A program made the position numbers and the translations under genes. The notes under the pieces were generated by a model that did not search any database, had not been told where the DNA came from, and saw nothing but the letters and a program-made list of their open reading frames with translations. This document shows, in pieces, positions 1 through 6,428 of a DNA stretch of 12,152 bases. The stretch comes from Bacteroidales bacterium Bact_16 (GTDB lineage: Bacteria; Bacteroidota; Bacteroidia; Bacteroidales; UBA932), in the NCBI GenBank assembly GCA_001602885.1, contig LUZH01000219.1, forward strand, positions 1 through 12,152, read 5' to 3'. Within the stretch, counting starts at the first letter, position 1. The number at the start of each line of letters is the position of its first letter.

Positions 1-860
1 ACCGCCTTCTGGATCTGGGCGTCGTCCGTGGCGAAAGCCGCCGTGGAGATGCGCCCGACGATCTTGACCGGCTTCAGGACGATGTCCTCGACCCGGGCGT
101 CCGGGTTGGCGACGAGCTTCTCGATGAGCTCGGCCGTCCGGTAGCCGCCTTCCTCGATGTCCACGAAGATGCTGGACAGGGTGGTGCTGCCGAGGCTGCA
201 GAGCAGCTCGTCGTTGTCCACGCCCATGATGGAGACCTCCTCCGGAATCCGGATGCCGGCCGCGTGGCAGGCCTCGATCAGGTTGTTGCCCTGGTTGTCG
301 TCGCAGGCCATGATGCCGATCGGCTTGGGCACCATCTGCAGCCAGTCGCGCAGGCGGTCCCGCTCGTAGTACCACAGGTGGTCGATCTCCTGCAGGTTGT
401 AGGCGTAGAAGGAGTCGCCATAGCCGGCGGCCTCCACCTCGCGGCGGAAGCCTTCGCAGCGCTCGTCGGACCAGCAGACCTCATTGAATCCGAAGAATCC
501 GAAATTGCGGAAACCGCGGTCGATATAGAAGCGGGCCGCCATGCGGCCGGTGCCCAGATAGTCCGCCGTGATGTTGGGGATGGTCTGGAAGCGCTTCTTG
601 AAGTCCTGGGCCACTACCACGATGCCGTTCTTGCGGAACAGGCTGATGTCGTCCGTCTCCTCGAACTGCCCGATCACGGCGTCGGCGCCCCAGTCCCGGG
701 CGAACTTGACCACGCCGGGCAGGCCGATCTTCTCCTTGAAGGCGGGCGGCATCCGGCAGATGGCCCATTGCTCTTTGCGCCGGGAATAGCGGACGATGCC
801 CTGGAGCAGCTTGTTGGGGAAGGACTCCGTGAAATCGGTGATGAAAAGCAGGTGCAGCAT
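1..860 (-). CDS. XylR-family transcriptional regulator, 3' end cut by window edge
   Basis: This is the first 286 residues of a sugar-responsive regulator. The visible part is a periplasmic-binding-protein-like (LacI/GalR type) ligand domain. It opens with LLFITDFTESFPNKLLQGI, has the CRMPP segment near residues 35-39, IGIMACDDNQGNNLIEACHAAG at about 181-202 and SIMGVDNDELLCSL at about 210-223. In this family that domain is followed by a C-terminal AraC-type helix-turn-helix of about 100 residues. The frame is still open at the left edge, just where that domain should begin (around TDDAQIQKA), so the DNA-binding part lies outside the window. There is no N-terminal LacI helix-turn-helix. The ATG at 858-860 lies one base after the GH20 stop codon, which suggests co-transcription and translational coupling; it also matches the usual family N-terminus. 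The family typically senses a mono- or oligosaccharide in the cytoplasm. The natural targets are the shared elements at 2998-3024 and 7598-7624 (inference). The specific sugar is unknown; the name XylR denotes the family and does not imply xylose. Confidence 0.9.
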   Translation of the reverse strand, partial: MLHLLFITDFTESFPNKLLQGIVRYSRRKEQWAICRMPPAFKEKIGLPGVVKFARDWGADAVIGQFEETDDISLFRKNGIVVVAQDFKKRFQTIPNITADYLGTGRMAARFYIDRGFRNFGFFGFNEVCWSDERCEGFRREVEAAGYGDSFYAYNLQEIDHLWYYERDRLRDWLQMVPKPIGIMACDDNQGNNLIEACHAAGIRIPEEVSIMGVDNDELLCSLGSTTLSSIFVDIEEGGYRTAELIEKLVANPDARVEDIVLKPVKIVGRISTAAFATDDAQIQKA

Positions 861-861
861 A

Positions 862-2934
862 TCAATGGCGGTGATAGGAGATACCGAGACTGTCGTAGTA
901 GGGATATTCGTGGTCGGTGACGATGCTGAAGAAGTGGTCGAAATCGGCCACGAAAGCCGGGTCGTCCGAGGCCGTGGTGCCGGCCCAGGCCGGGCTGGCG
1001 TTCCAGCCGCGCTCGAACAGGCCGAGCGACTTCGGGAAGAAGTAGTACGTCACGTGGTCGAAGCAGCGGATCGTCTCGGCCCACAGATGGCCTTCGACGC
1101 CGAGGATGTTCGGCCGGGAGGCCGGGGTCAGCGCGGGTTTACCCTCGCCGGCCCGCGTCAGGTCGACGGGGTTGCCGTAGTCGTCCCAGCGGACGGAACG
1201 GTACATGTCGTAGGGCTGCAGGGAGAAGCTGCGGCGCTCGTCCACGAAGCCTCCCCAGGAGTGCCCGCGCTCGGTCTTGCCGTAGTTGTAAGCGAAGTCC
1301 ATATAGCAGTTGGGCGCGCTGGAGATGAAGACCGGCAGGCCCTCGGCGGCGAACTCGTACGGGAGCACGTCGCGGCCGTGCGAGACGGTCCAGAGGTTGG
1401 TCAGGGCCAGGTTGTCGCGGAGCCGCGCGAGCGTGGCGGGCTCGACGTGCTGGCAGACGTCCTGCCAGCCGCCCAGCTTGATGCCGCGCGCTTCGGCGAT
1501 GTCCATCAGGCGGTTCAGGAAATACTCCTTCAGCCAGCCGATGTCGGTGCGGCCGTTCTCGGCCATCAGGGCGGCGCAGGCCGGCGAGCCGGTCCAGGCG
1601 CCGTCGGGCACTTCGTCGCCGCCGATGTGGATGGCGACGAGGGGTGCGTCCGCTTCCGCGTAGAGCGCGGCCAGCCCGTCGAAGACGGTCTCGAAGAAGG
1701 TATAGGTCGAAGGCAGGGCCACGTTCATCACGTTGTCGGTGTAGTCCTGCACGGACTCATAGACGGAAGTGTCTTCCGGCTCGGAGAGCAGGCAGCTGCG
1801 GTCGCCGGTCCGCTGCGCACGCACCTCCATCGACTTGACCGCGGCGCGGGAATGGCCCGGCGTGTCGAACTCGGGGATGATGCGGATATGGCGCTTGTTG
1901 GCGTAGCGGAGGATTTCGACGAAGTCGGCGTGGGAATAATAGCCGTTGCCCGGGGAGGCGTCGCCCGGACGGGCCGCGACGCAGTAGGTCGGCTGCAGGC
2001 CGTCCGGTTCGGCGATCGTGCCGTCGTCCAGCAGGACCGGCAGGCAGCGGGCGGCGCCGTAGGAGGTGAGCTCCGGCAGGGCGTCGATCTCGATGCGCCA
2101 GCCTTCGTCGTCGCCGAAGTGCAGGTGCAGGAAGTTGGCCTTGTAGCTGGCCATCAGGTCGATCAGGCGCAGCAGGTCGGCCTTCTTGGTAAAGTTGCGG
2201 CTCACGTCGAGCATCAGGCCGCGCCAGGGCAGGTCCGGCCAGTCGGTGACGACGGCGGCCGGCACGGCGGCGCCCTGCGCGTTGCGGCGCAGGCGGTCCA
2301 GCGTGACGGAGGCGTAGTAGGCGGCGTCTTCGTCGGCCGCCTCGACGCGGACGGCGCCGTCGGCGAGCGTGATCCGGTACCAGCCCGGACGCTGGCCGTC
2401 GACGAAGGAGACGGCCGGCTCCGCGGCCAGATCGGTCTCGCCTTCCAGGCGCTTCACTTCCTTGAGCCGGGGAATGATATCATAGACACCCGTCTCCACG
2501 TGGGTGTAGTCGAAGCTGTGGACAGGTTCGGACGGCAGGAAACGGTATTCTGCGTCCACGGGGACGGGCTTGCCGCCCTTGCGCTGCAGGAAGAATCCTT
2601 CCGGCGCGCGGCACTGGTTGACCAGCGGGCGCGCCTCGTAGCGGAGCGTCATCGCGGCGCCCGCCTCGGCCGAAGGGACGACGCGGTAGAGCGTGCCGCT
2701 GATGTGCTCGATGGAGCCGGGAGCGCCGGCCTCCATCGTAACGGGGGTGCGGAACTGGCTGAACCAGACGGTCCAGTCCGTGCCCGCGGGCGGGTTCTGG
2801 ATCTCCAGCGTGTGGAGAGCCCGGCCGCTCTCGGGATCGGTAACTCCTTCAGTCCAAACAATATGACAAACTGGGGTGCAGGCTACGCAAAACGCGCACG
2901 CGATAAAAAGGAGAAAATGGTGTTTAGTGTTCAC
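862..2934 (-). CDS. GH20 beta-N-acetylhexosaminidase, putative lipoprotein
   Basis: An exo-acting enzyme that releases terminal beta-linked GlcNAc or GalNAc, using the substrate's own N-acetyl group as the nucleophile. Numbered from the GTG start, the protein has 690 residues. An N-terminal GH20b-like domain covers roughly residues 25-235, and a (beta/alpha)8 catalytic domain starts near RGLMLDVSRNF (about 238). Family motifs are all present: HLHFGDDEGWR (about 270), EFDTPGHSRA (about 355), the catalytic pair D440-E441 in HIGGDE, and GVEGHLWAET (about 612). The enzyme therefore looks intact. The start is chosen as GTG at 2932-2934. It gives a short basic, then hydrophobic leader ending in a lipobox-like CVAC with C19 as the lipidated residue. 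The inferred promoter at 2960-2991 also rules out the ATG at 3001-3003, because transcription would begin downstream of it. No acidic surface-export signal follows the cysteine, so a periplasmic location is more likely than the cell surface (inference). It leads a two-gene unit with the XylR-like regulator. Confidence 0.93.
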   Translation of the reverse strand: MNTKHHFLLFIACAFCVACTPVCHIVWTEGVTDPESGRALHTLEIQNPPAGTDWTVWFSQFRTPVTMEAGAPGSIEHISGTLYRVVPSAEAGAAMTLRYEARPLVNQCRAPEGFFLQRKGGKPVPVDAEYRFLPSEPVHSFDYTHVETGVYDIIPRLKEVKRLEGETDLAAEPAVSFVDGQRPGWYRITLADGAVRVEAADEDAAYYASVTLDRLRRNAQGAAVPAAVVTDWPDLPWRGLMLDVSRNFTKKADLLRLIDLMASYKANFLHLHFGDDEGWRIEIDALPELTSYGAARCLPVLLDDGTIAEPDGLQPTYCVAARPGDASPGNGYYSHADFVEILRYANKRHIRIIPEFDTPGHSRAAVKSMEVRAQRTGDRSCLLSEPEDTSVYESVQDYTDNVMNVALPSTYTFFETVFDGLAALYAEADAPLVAIHIGGDEVPDGAWTGSPACAALMAENGRTDIGWLKEYFLNRLMDIAEARGIKLGGWQDVCQHVEPATLARLRDNLALTNLWTVSHGRDVLPYEFAAEGLPVFISSAPNCYMDFAYNYGKTERGHSWGGFVDERRSFSLQPYDMYRSVRWDDYGNPVDLTRAGEGKPALTPASRPNILGVEGHLWAETIRCFDHVTYYFFPKSLGLFERGWNASPAWAGTTASDDPAFVADFDHFFSIVTDHEYPYYDSLGISYHRH

Positions 2935-2940
2935 AATCAG

Positions 2941-2957
2941 TGCGTTTTTTAATACGC
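2941..2957. promoter_or_regulatory. Partial third copy of the operator-like element
   Basis: This site has TGCGT, five bases, then AATACGC. The same core with the same spacing occurs at 3006-3022, and as TGCGC-N5-AATACGC at 7606-7622. The left ACGCAAA half of the full element is poorly preserved here: the whole stretch matches the 2998 copy at about 17 of 27 positions. It lies 65 bp from the full copy and overlaps the inferred transcription start of the GH20 gene, a position suited to repression. It may be a weak second binding site or chance in AT-rich DNA. Confidence 0.45.
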
Positions 2958-2959
2958 CA

Positions 2960-2991
2960 CAAATATGAATAATATTAAGGACCGAGGCAAT
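2960..2991 (-). promoter_or_regulatory. Putative Bacteroidota promoter for the GH20-regulator unit
   Basis: Read on the minus strand, ATTG (2988-2991) is followed after 20 bp by CATATTTG (2960-2967). The Bacteroidota primary-sigma consensus is TTTG, about 19 bp, TAnnTTTG, so each box has one mismatch. Transcription would start near 2953, giving a leader of about 20 nt before the GTG at 2934. The full operator-like element begins 6 bp upstream of the -33 box. Confidence 0.5.
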
Positions 2992-2997
2992 TGAATG

Positions 2998-3024
2998 ACG
3001 CAAATTGCGTGCCTAAATACGCGA
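2998..3024. promoter_or_regulatory. Operator-like 27-bp element, copy 1 (divergent region)
   Basis: The element is ACGCAAATTGCG, six variable bases, then AATACGCGA. It matches the copy at 7598-7624 at 22 of 27 positions, with all 21 positions of the outer blocks identical. ACGC occurs at 2998 and again at 3019, a 21-bp direct repeat, and the left block is also a 6-bp inverted repeat around a central A (ACGCAA-A-TTGCGT). It ends 7 bp before the -33 box of the kinase promoter and begins 6 bp before the -33 box of the GH20 promoter, so one element could serve both directions. The likely ligand is the XylR-like regulator encoded at 1-860 (inference). Confidence 0.75.
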
Positions 3025-3031
3025 AATTGTT

Positions 3032-3061
3032 TTTGCACTTTCAATCTAATCCATAATTTTG
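3032..3061 (+). promoter_or_regulatory. Bacteroidota promoter for the ROK-GH2-phosphatase unit
   Basis: TTTG at 3032-3035, then 18 bp, then TAATTTTG at 3054-3061. Both boxes match the Bacteroidota consensus (TTTG and TAnnTTTG) exactly. Transcription should begin near 3067-3069, leaving a leader of only about 12-14 nt before the ATG at 3081. No Shine-Dalgarno sequence is present, as is normal in this phylum. Confidence 0.75.
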
Positions 3062-3080
3062 CAAAAAAATCACACGACAA

Positions 3081-3908
3081 ATGACACTTGGAATTGACGT
3101 TGGAGGGACCAATCTGGTCCTGGGCCTGGTCCAGGACGGCAAGATTGTCAAGCGGGTCTCCACCCCCTGGTTCCCCCGCGAAGCTAACCTCGAACAAACT
3201 ATCGACACCCTGTCGGAACAGATTGCCGGCATCCTCACCCCGGACACAGAAAAGATCGGAATCGGCGTCCCGTCCGTCGTGGACGTCAACCGGGGCATCG
3301 TATACGACACCGCCAACATCCCTTCCTGGACGGAAGTCCCCCTCAAGGACCTCCTCGAAGCACGTTTCCACCTGCCCGTATCGCTCAACAACGACGCCAA
3401 CTGCTACGCCATGGGCGTGTATGAGGGCTATCCCGCCGACGCCAAGCCGGAAGTGCTCGTCGTGATCACGCTCGGCACGGGCGTAGGCATCGGCATCGTG
3501 GACCGCGGCCGCCTCTTCTGCGGGGCCAACTGCGGCGCCGGCGAGCTGGGCGCGCTCCCCTACCGGAGCGCCACGCTCGAGAGCTTCTGCAGCAAGCAGT
3601 TCTTCGCCGGGAGCGGCTGGGACAGCCTCAGCGCTTCCGAAGCCGCCCACAACGGCGACCCCCGCGCCCACGCCCTCTTCAACGACCTGGGCAAGCACCT
3701 GGGCGACCTCCTCAGCACCGTCATGTTCGCCTATGACCCGAGCCACATCGCGTTCGGCGGCGGCATCGCTTATACCTACCCGCTCTTCCGGCAGTCCATG
3801 GAGGCGCGCCTGAAGCGGGATTTCCCTTATCGCAAGAGCCTCGAACGGCTCACCATCGACGTCTGCACCGGCGATGACATCCCGGTGATCGGCGCATCTC
3901 TCATCTAG
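3081..3908 (+). CDS. ROK-family sugar kinase without the zinc motif
   Basis: A 275-residue cytoplasmic protein of the ROK (repressor, ORF, kinase) family. Its likely reaction is ATP-dependent phosphorylation of a hexose or amino sugar. The N-terminal phosphate-binding loop is GIDVGGTNLVLGLV (residues 4-17). The catalytic aspartate is D105 in SLNNDANCYA, and the second ATP-contact loop is TLGTGVGIGIV (130-140). FGGGIA (225-230) marks the C-terminal lobe. There is no N-terminal helix-turn-helix, so it is a kinase and not a ROK repressor. Unusually, the classic zinc site (ExGH followed by CxCGxxGCxE) is replaced: GELGALPYR at 154-162 has no histidine, and only SFCS follows. Shorter ROK proteins of this kind occur in Bacteroidota and are often annotated as glucokinase-like. 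No signal peptide is visible. It is first in its operon, 6 bp before the GH2 gene. In this context GlcNAc, glucosamine or glucose are reasonable substrates (inference). Confidence 0.9.
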   Translation: MTLGIDVGGTNLVLGLVQDGKIVKRVSTPWFPREANLEQTIDTLSEQIAGILTPDTEKIGIGVPSVVDVNRGIVYDTANIPSWTEVPLKDLLEARFHLPVSLNNDANCYAMGVYEGYPADAKPEVLVVITLGTGVGIGIVDRGRLFCGANCGAGELGALPYRSATLESFCSKQFFAGSGWDSLSASEAAHNGDPRAHALFNDLGKHLGDLLSTVMFAYDPSHIAFGGGIAYTYPLFRQSMEARLKRDFPYRKSLERLTIDVCTGDDIPVIGASLI

Positions 3909-3914
3909 CCACGT

Positions 3915-6425
3915 ATGAAAAAGATCCTCTACTTGCTTATGACTCTGACGGTCTGCGCCTGCGGGCAGCAGGGCCGGATGGCCTCCGGGGACAGCCTGGT
4001 CCTGGACGGGGGCTGGCAGCTTTCCCGCGACGGCGGGGCGGACAAATATGCCGCCACGGTCCCGTCCACGGTCTGCGGCGTCCTCGCGGATGCCGGCTAT
4101 TTCGGCGACGCCCTGTTCGTGGGCCGCAACTATGCCGCCGCCGACCGGTCCGTCTTTGACGGAAGCTGGACCTACAGCACGGAATTCGCGGCGAAAGCCG
4201 CGGCCGGCCAGCACGTCGAGTTGGTCTTCGACGGGCTCGACTACTATGCCGACATCTTCCTGAACGGCAAGCAGATCGCATCGTCCGACACCACCGCCGG
4301 CATGTTCATCCGCCGCGCCTACGACGTCACCGATCTGCTGAAGGGCCGCAACAGCCTGCAGGTCAGGCTGCGCCGCGCCCAGTCCGGCGACCTGAACCAC
4401 GGTTTCGTGGACTGGAACCCGCGTCCGCTGGACGAGAGCATGGGCATCGTGCGCCCGGTCACGCTGCATGCGACCGGCGCGGTGTCCGTCGAGGACCTGT
4501 TCGTGATCGCCGAGCCGGAGCTTCCCGCCCTGGACAAGGCCGACCTGGAGGTTCGCGTCCGCCTGCGCAACCATGCGGACAAGGCCGTCTCGGGCATGAT
4601 TGCCCTGGACCTGGAAAATGAAGGCGAAGCCGCCGTCCCCTTCGAACTGCCCGCCGGTGCGGAGCAGGTCGTCGTGCTGACGCCCGCCGAAGCCGCGCTG
4701 CTGCACCTCGCGCAGCCGCGCATCTGGTGGAGCTACGACCTCGGCAAGCCGGAAATGTATAACCTGCGCGCTTCCGTGACGGTGGACGGCGCCCTTTCCG
4801 ACGCGCGCGAAGCCGCCTTCGGCGTGCGCAAGATCGAGAGCCGCCTCACCCCGGAGAACTACCGCCAGTTCACCCTCAACGGCAAGGACATCCTGCTGAA
4901 GGGAGCCGGCTGGACCGACGACCTCTTCCTGCGCGATACGCCGGAAAGCATCCGCCGGCAGGTGGAGTATGTCAAGGACATGAATCTGAACTGCATCCGC
5001 TTCGAGAACATCTGGGGCAAGGACGACACGGTCTACGACCTGTGCGACCGCCTCGGCGTGCTCGCCCTCGTGGGCTGGAGCTGCCAGTGGGAGTGGGAGA
5101 ACTATTGCGGCCTGCCCGAGACCGACGGCTACGGCTGTATCAACAGCCCGGAGACGGAGGACCTGGCGGTCGCGTATTTCCACGACCAGGTGGTCCGCCT
5201 GCACAACCACCCGGCCCTGATCGGCTGGCTGACCGGCAGCGACCGCATCCCCAACCCGCGCCTCGAGAAGCGCTATCTGGAAATCTATGAGGCGGAGGAA
5301 TACCGCCCCTACGTCTGCTCTGCCAAGAACCTGGAGAGCCTGGCCGGCTGGTCCGGCACCAAGATGGAAGGCCCGTACGAGTACGTCGGCCCCGACTACT
5401 GGTACCGCGACACGCAGGCGGGCGGCGCCTTCGGCTTCAACACCGAGACCGGCATCGGCGCCAACCTCCCGCAGGCCGAATCCCTGCGCCGGATGATTCC
5501 GGAGGACGCCCTGTGGCCGCTCTCCGACAGCTGGGACTTCCACTGCACCACCTCGGGTTCCGCGATGAACTCGACCAAGATGCTCAATACGGTCATCGAG
5601 AACCAGTACGGCGCAGCCACCGGTTTCGAGGACTTCGTCCGCAAGGCCCACGCCGTGGACTACGACGGCACGCGCGCCATGTTCGAAGCGTTCCGCGCCC
5701 GGATGCCGAAGAGCACGGGCATCGTCCAGTGGATGCTCAACTCCGCCTGGCCGTCCCTCTACTGGCAGCTCTATGACTGGTACGGCGTCCCGACCGCCGG
5801 CTACTACGGCACCAAGAAAGCCTGCGAGCCCCAGCAGCTCATCTTCGACTACGCCGACCGCAAGGTCTACGCCGTCAGCGAGCGCCCGGAGGCCTGCACG
5901 CTCAAGGCCACCTATACCGTCTACGACGCGCAGTCCCGCGTGATCGGCGGCGACAGCCGCGAGATCCGCCTCGACTACCGGCAGAGCCTGCCGGTCTTCG
6001 ACCTGCGCCGCTTCGACGGGCGTCCGCACTTCGTGGCGCTGACGCTCACCGCCCCCGACGGCACGCCGGTCGCGGACAACTTCTACTGCCTGCCCGCCCG
6101 GGACAACGACTACGTCTGGAACCGGACGAACTGGTACCTCACCCCGATCAGCCGCCACGCCGACCTGCGCTTCGTGTTCGCCCAGGAGCCCGCGGAGGTG
6201 GAGATGAGCGTGGAGCCGCGCGACGGCGGCTATGCCGTGACGCTCGTCAACAAGTCCTCCGTCATCTCCTATATGAACATCCTGAAGGCGCTCGACGCGG
6301 ACGGCGAACTGGTCGCGCCCGCCTTCTGGAGCGACAACTTCTTCCCGCTCCTGCCGGGCCAGACGAAGACCGTCACCTGCAAGGCGGCGGGCACAGACAT
6401 CCACTTTGAGATTAATAACCGTTAG
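3915..6425 (+). CDS. GH2 glycosidase, exo-beta-D-glucosaminidase-like lipoprotein
   Basis: An 836-residue secreted glycoside hydrolase of family 2. The leader MKKILYLLMTLTVCAC gives a lipobox with C16 as the likely lipidated residue. No acidic export signal follows, so a periplasmic face is likely. The order is a sugar-binding jelly-roll domain (about 30-190), an immunoglobulin-like domain (about 190-305), a TIM barrel starting near LTPENYRQFTLNGKDILLKG (311-330), and C-terminal beta domains from about 645. The expected nucleophile is E511 in GFNTETGIG. At the acid/base position, classical GH2 enzymes have an Asn-Glu pair, but here the segment NHPALIGWLTGSD ends in S442-D443. That Ser-Asp substitution, together with DWNPRPLDESMGIVRP (166-181) and FNTET, is typical of the CsxA-type exo-beta-D-glucosaminidase subfamily as I recall it. 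Related GH2 beta-mannosidase and endo-beta-mannosidase-like enzymes remain alternatives. The gene starts 6 bp after the ROK kinase and ends 3 bp before the phosphatase, clearly one operon. Confidence 0.88.
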   Translation: MKKILYLLMTLTVCACGQQGRMASGDSLVLDGGWQLSRDGGADKYAATVPSTVCGVLADAGYFGDALFVGRNYAAADRSVFDGSWTYSTEFAAKAAAGQHVELVFDGLDYYADIFLNGKQIASSDTTAGMFIRRAYDVTDLLKGRNSLQVRLRRAQSGDLNHGFVDWNPRPLDESMGIVRPVTLHATGAVSVEDLFVIAEPELPALDKADLEVRVRLRNHADKAVSGMIALDLENEGEAAVPFELPAGAEQVVVLTPAEAALLHLAQPRIWWSYDLGKPEMYNLRASVTVDGALSDAREAAFGVRKIESRLTPENYRQFTLNGKDILLKGAGWTDDLFLRDTPESIRRQVEYVKDMNLNCIRFENIWGKDDTVYDLCDRLGVLALVGWSCQWEWENYCGLPETDGYGCINSPETEDLAVAYFHDQVVRLHNHPALIGWLTGSDRIPNPRLEKRYLEIYEAEEYRPYVCSAKNLESLAGWSGTKMEGPYEYVGPDYWYRDTQAGGAFGFNTETGIGANLPQAESLRRMIPEDALWPLSDSWDFHCTTSGSAMNSTKMLNTVIENQYGAATGFEDFVRKAHAVDYDGTRAMFEAFRARMPKSTGIVQWMLNSAWPSLYWQLYDWYGVPTAGYYGTKKACEPQQLIFDYADRKVYAVSERPEACTLKATYTVYDAQSRVIGGDSREIRLDYRQSLPVFDLRRFDGRPHFVALTLTAPDGTPVADNFYCLPARDNDYVWNRTNWYLTPISRHADLRFVFAQEPAEVEMSVEPRDGGYAVTLVNKSSVISYMNILKALDADGELVAPAFWSDNFFPLLPGQTKTVTCKAAGTDIHFEINNR

Positions 6426-6428
6426 ATT

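Noticed and set aside
1..860. Reading the regulator as a LacI-family repressor because of its sugar-binding-like fold
   Set aside because: There is no N-terminal helix-turn-helix; the protein begins directly with the ligand domain, as XylR-family AraC-type regulators do.
796..2952. A 718-codon open frame on the plus strand opposite the GH20 gene
   Set aside because: The minus-strand frame carries every GH20 motif including HIGGDE, while this one has only repetitive V/G/A/D composition.
4048..5776. Several small plus-strand frames within the GH2 gene, rich in R, P and A
   Set aside because: They are alternate-frame readings of the intact 836-residue GH2 gene, with no independent start signals or domains.
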